Shown here: in pieces, positions 18,750-20,621 of the stretch
How positions within the stretch are numbered: position 1 is the stretch's first letter
Layout of the letters: every line of letters starts with the position of its first letter
The notes under the pieces: model-generated
Told to the model about the DNA's origin: nothing
Databases searched by the model: none
The model's input: the letters and a program-made list of their open reading frames with translations, nothing else
Origin: Chara braunii
Lineage: Eukaryota > Streptophyta > Charophyceae > Charales > Characeae
Direction of reading: 5' to 3'
Length of the DNA: 20,621 nt
Assembly: GCA_003427395.1 (NCBI GenBank)
Contig: BFEA01000554.1
Location: forward strand, 181,801-202,421
Position numbers and translations under genes: made by a program

Positions 18750-19450
18750 TAGGGTATCTCTAACCTAATCAAGAAAAGAGAATAGCAACCATGGAGGGGG
18801 AAGGGGAAAGAAAAATAAATAAACAATGAAATTTCGAGAGAAAAATAAAAAGAATAAATAATAAAAATAATTAAAGTAATAAATTAAAAAAATATGAAGA
18901 AAAAATATATATATTTATTTTTTGGAATTTTCGACAGCATGTCCCTACCCCCCATGAGGTCTAGAATGTGCCAAGAGGAAGGAGAGACCAAGATAAGCAC
19001 ACTGAGTTTCAAAATGCCGCAAATGATAAATTTCATAAAAATAAATAAATAAATAATAAGTAAATAAATAAATAAATGAGGCGGTGGAGAATGAAGAGAG
19101 ACTAAGTGTTGAATTTTTCAAAAATTCCGGCAGCATTTCGTTACTCCCATGTGGTCGAAGGGTGCCGACAAAGATATGACTAAGTAAGAGGGGAGGTAGT
19201 AGGGAGAAAAAAAAAAAAAAAAATTGGCAGCACTTTGTTACCCATGGGGTCAAAATGTGCGCTGAAATGACGAAGTCCTAAACAGATCTAGAGGTGCCGC
19301 AGAAAAATTCAAAATTTCAGAATAAATAAAAATAAAAATAAAATAAATCAGAAAAATAAGAAAAGAAGTAGAGAGAAGAAGAGAATTCGAATTTTTGAAG
19401 AAAGAGGAAATTTAAATCAAAAGAAAGACAAAAAGAAGAAAAAGTTGAAA
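18750..19450. other. AT-rich stretch with AAATA tracts, upstream of gag
   Basis: There is no gene here. Long AATAAATA and A-rich tracts lie at 18810-18920, 19040-19078 and 19320-19460, with a 19-A-type run at 19207-19223. It includes the degenerate repeated motif at 18922-19320. It could belong to the 5' LTR of the gypsy element, but no matching 3' copy was seen. Confidence 0.5.
18922..19320. repeat. Three degenerate copies of a ~50-bp motif
   Basis: Related blocks begin near GACAGCAT (18932), GGCAGCAT (19129) and GGCAGCAC (19226). Each is followed by T.C.TTACCC.CATG.GGTC and then (A/G)(T/G)GTGC. Spacings are about 197 and 97. The flanks also echo each other: a TTTCAAAATGCCGCAAAT-type block near 19010 and a GGTGCCGCAGAAAAATTC block near 19292. 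Confidence 0.5.
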
Positions 19451-19850
19451 AATATAAAAATTCGACGTTGGGGGGGAAAGGGGATGAACAAGTGAAGAAG
19501 GCAGAGAGGAATAGGTGAGAAAAAGAAAAGAGTGAAGTGGGAGGTGGTGGAGATGATGGGGTTGTAGTTGGGGGGAAAGAGGGAGAGGAGGGTGGTAGAA
19601 TGGGAGAGAAGGATATGAAAAAGGTGAAGAGGGATATATGAGATTAGTAGAAGGATGGTGAGTGGGGAGGACAGGAGAGGAAAAAAAAAGGTTGTGAAAG
19701 ATGAGTGAAGGAGGAACGAGTAGTGGTAGGGTTAGAAAGGATGATTAGATGATGGGGGGGGCGAGAAAAGGGGTTGGGGGAGAGTAGGTTAATGGTTAGG
19801 ATGGTGATACGAGCTCTTGGGAGGCCAAGAGTAGAGCACTACGAGGATCT
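19451..19850. other. Purine-rich (G/A) tract without genes
   Basis: The plus strand is strongly G/A with many GGGG runs (19470-19485, 19558-19580, 19755-19790). No reading frame or motif is recognised. The composition could support G-quadruplex or triplex structure, but nothing more specific can be said. Confidence 0.5.
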
Positions 19851-20051
19851 TGGCCTTCAAGATGCTGCTGGCCTGATGTCACTGCAAACAAAAGAAGTCT
19901 GGGGTGGGATGAGATCTTGATCAGCCACCCAGATGTCACTGTAGTGCAGCCCCCAAACCAGGGGGGTCTTCAAGATCCACAGCAAGCTGCCACGTGGCAC
20001 TGCAGATAGGTACCAGATACCAGCCACGTGCGCAAGCGGCAACACCCACGA

Positions 20052-20120
20052 CCAGGGTTGTCGAGCCCCGGCCCCAGGACCCCGGCGGGGGTCCCGGGGG
20101 CCGGGGGTCGACACCCCTGG
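20052..20120. repeat. Large GC-rich hairpin, ~32-bp arms
   Basis: The arm at 20052-20083 (starting CCAGGGTTGTCGAG) pairs with 20087-20120 (ending GTCGACACCCCTGG). There are about three differences and a loop of only a few bases. It is followed 8 bases later by a 23-A run. Confidence 0.88.
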
Positions 20121-20128
20121 TCCCGGCC

Positions 20129-20151
20129 AAAAAAAAAAAAAAAAAAAAAAA
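20129..20151. repeat. A(23) homopolymer between two hairpins
   Basis: Twenty-three A follow the large hairpin. If this is a retroposon tail, the element is on the plus strand and ends here. Its 5' limit is not identifiable. Confidence 0.7.
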
Positions 20152-20153
20152 CA

Positions 20154-20184
20154 GGGGGGTGCGCAGCCGCAGCCTGCACCCCCC
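20154..20184. repeat. 9-bp perfect inverted repeat after the A run
   Basis: GGGGGGTGC (20154-20162) and GCACCCCCC (20176-20184) flank a 13-base loop. Confidence 0.8.
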
Positions 20185-20621
20185 AAGCCAAACTGCAATA
20201 TTGCAGAATTTGCAGTTTTGGCCCGACCTCGCCTCCCCCCCGGGGCTACACCCCACCCTCGTGAGCCCGGGGAAGTGCGGGCTATGTTCCCCCCTGGCCG
20301 CGGCCAAGTTCGGTCGTAGCCGCGGCCGTCGGCCGTGGATGGGACCCCCCCGGCCGCGGCCGCTCCGGCCCAGAACTTTCAGCCACGGCTGTGGTCGATC
20401 GGGGAGGGGGTTTTGGGAGCGGGGGAAGGGTTTCGAATCGGGGGGGGCTCCCCTACCCCCTCGCAAAAAAAAAAAACATAAAAACTTAAAAAACGGGGAG
20501 GCGGAATCTGGGGAGTTTTTGAGGGGGGGCGGATAATTTTTGGGGCCGAAAAAACAAAATGATTTTTTTCAGTTTTTTTTTGACTGATTGATTGATTGGT
20601 GGGGGAGGGGTCGCCCCCCCC
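20185..20621. other. GC-rich end of window with GGCCGCGGCC palindromes
   Basis: No gene is recognised. CCGCGG-centred palindromes recur at about 20297-20306, 20320-20329 and 20350-20362, including a GCGGCCGC octamer. They are followed by A-rich and G-rich homopolymers and a short GATT repeat at about 20584-20599. Frames crossing it are low-complexity Pro, Arg and Gly. Confidence 0.5.

Noticed and set aside
19936-20536. Long frames on both strands crossing 19994-20536
   Set aside because: They run through homopolymers and GC-rich palindromes and encode only Pro, Arg, Gly and Lys or Phe runs.
1-20621. CRISPR arrays, tRNA or rRNA genes, bacterial operons
   Set aside because: No regularly spaced repeats, cloverleaf or rRNA-like sequence was seen. 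The content is eukaryotic retroelements.

Overview
This window is eukaryotic repetitive DNA. I see no host gene that I can defend. It looks like plant-lineage (streptophyte) sequence. A chromodomain Ty3/gypsy element and an L1-like LINE with a zinc-binding segment after its reverse transcriptase are both typical there. Retroelement fragments are densely packed, there are long homopolymers and telobox-like motifs, and one N lies in a G run. A charophyte or other large streptophyte genome would fit, but the species is inference only.

Layout. (1) 1-938, minus: decayed reverse transcriptase in three frames, running off the left edge, possibly Penelope-like. (2) 939-1826: no recognisable gene. (3) 1827-5590, minus: a degenerate LINE ORF2 with endonuclease, reverse transcriptase, C-terminal region and a zinc-finger relic, broken by stops and three frame changes. 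(4) 6143-6288, plus: an A-tailed SINE-like repeat. (5) 6289-8056: unexplained sequence with several hairpins. (6) 8057-10639, plus: a broken LINE ORF1/gag-like gene with a zinc knuckle, interrupted at 8279-8986 by two inverted copies of the repeat seen at 6143. (7) 10640-12101: non-coding, with short tandem repeats and inverted repeats. (8) 12102-18482, minus: the internal region of a Ty3/gypsy chromovirus-like retrotransposon in the order gag, protease, RT, RNase H, integrase, chromodomain. (9) 18483-20621: non-coding, with teloboxes, AT-rich and G-rich tracts, degenerate repeats, and a large hairpin, a 23-A run and a second hairpin in succession.

Every coding block carries frameshifts or in-frame stops, so none of these elements looks autonomous as sequenced. 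Many stops fit transitions at Trp or Gln codons, as expected for decay of methylated repeats. The order suggests successive insertions: a SINE-like repeat went into the ORF1 gene and was then tandemly duplicated. The gypsy element lacks LTRs that I can recognise on either side. The least explained items are the A-tailed repeat family, the hairpin/poly(A)/hairpin block and the divergent RT at the left edge.
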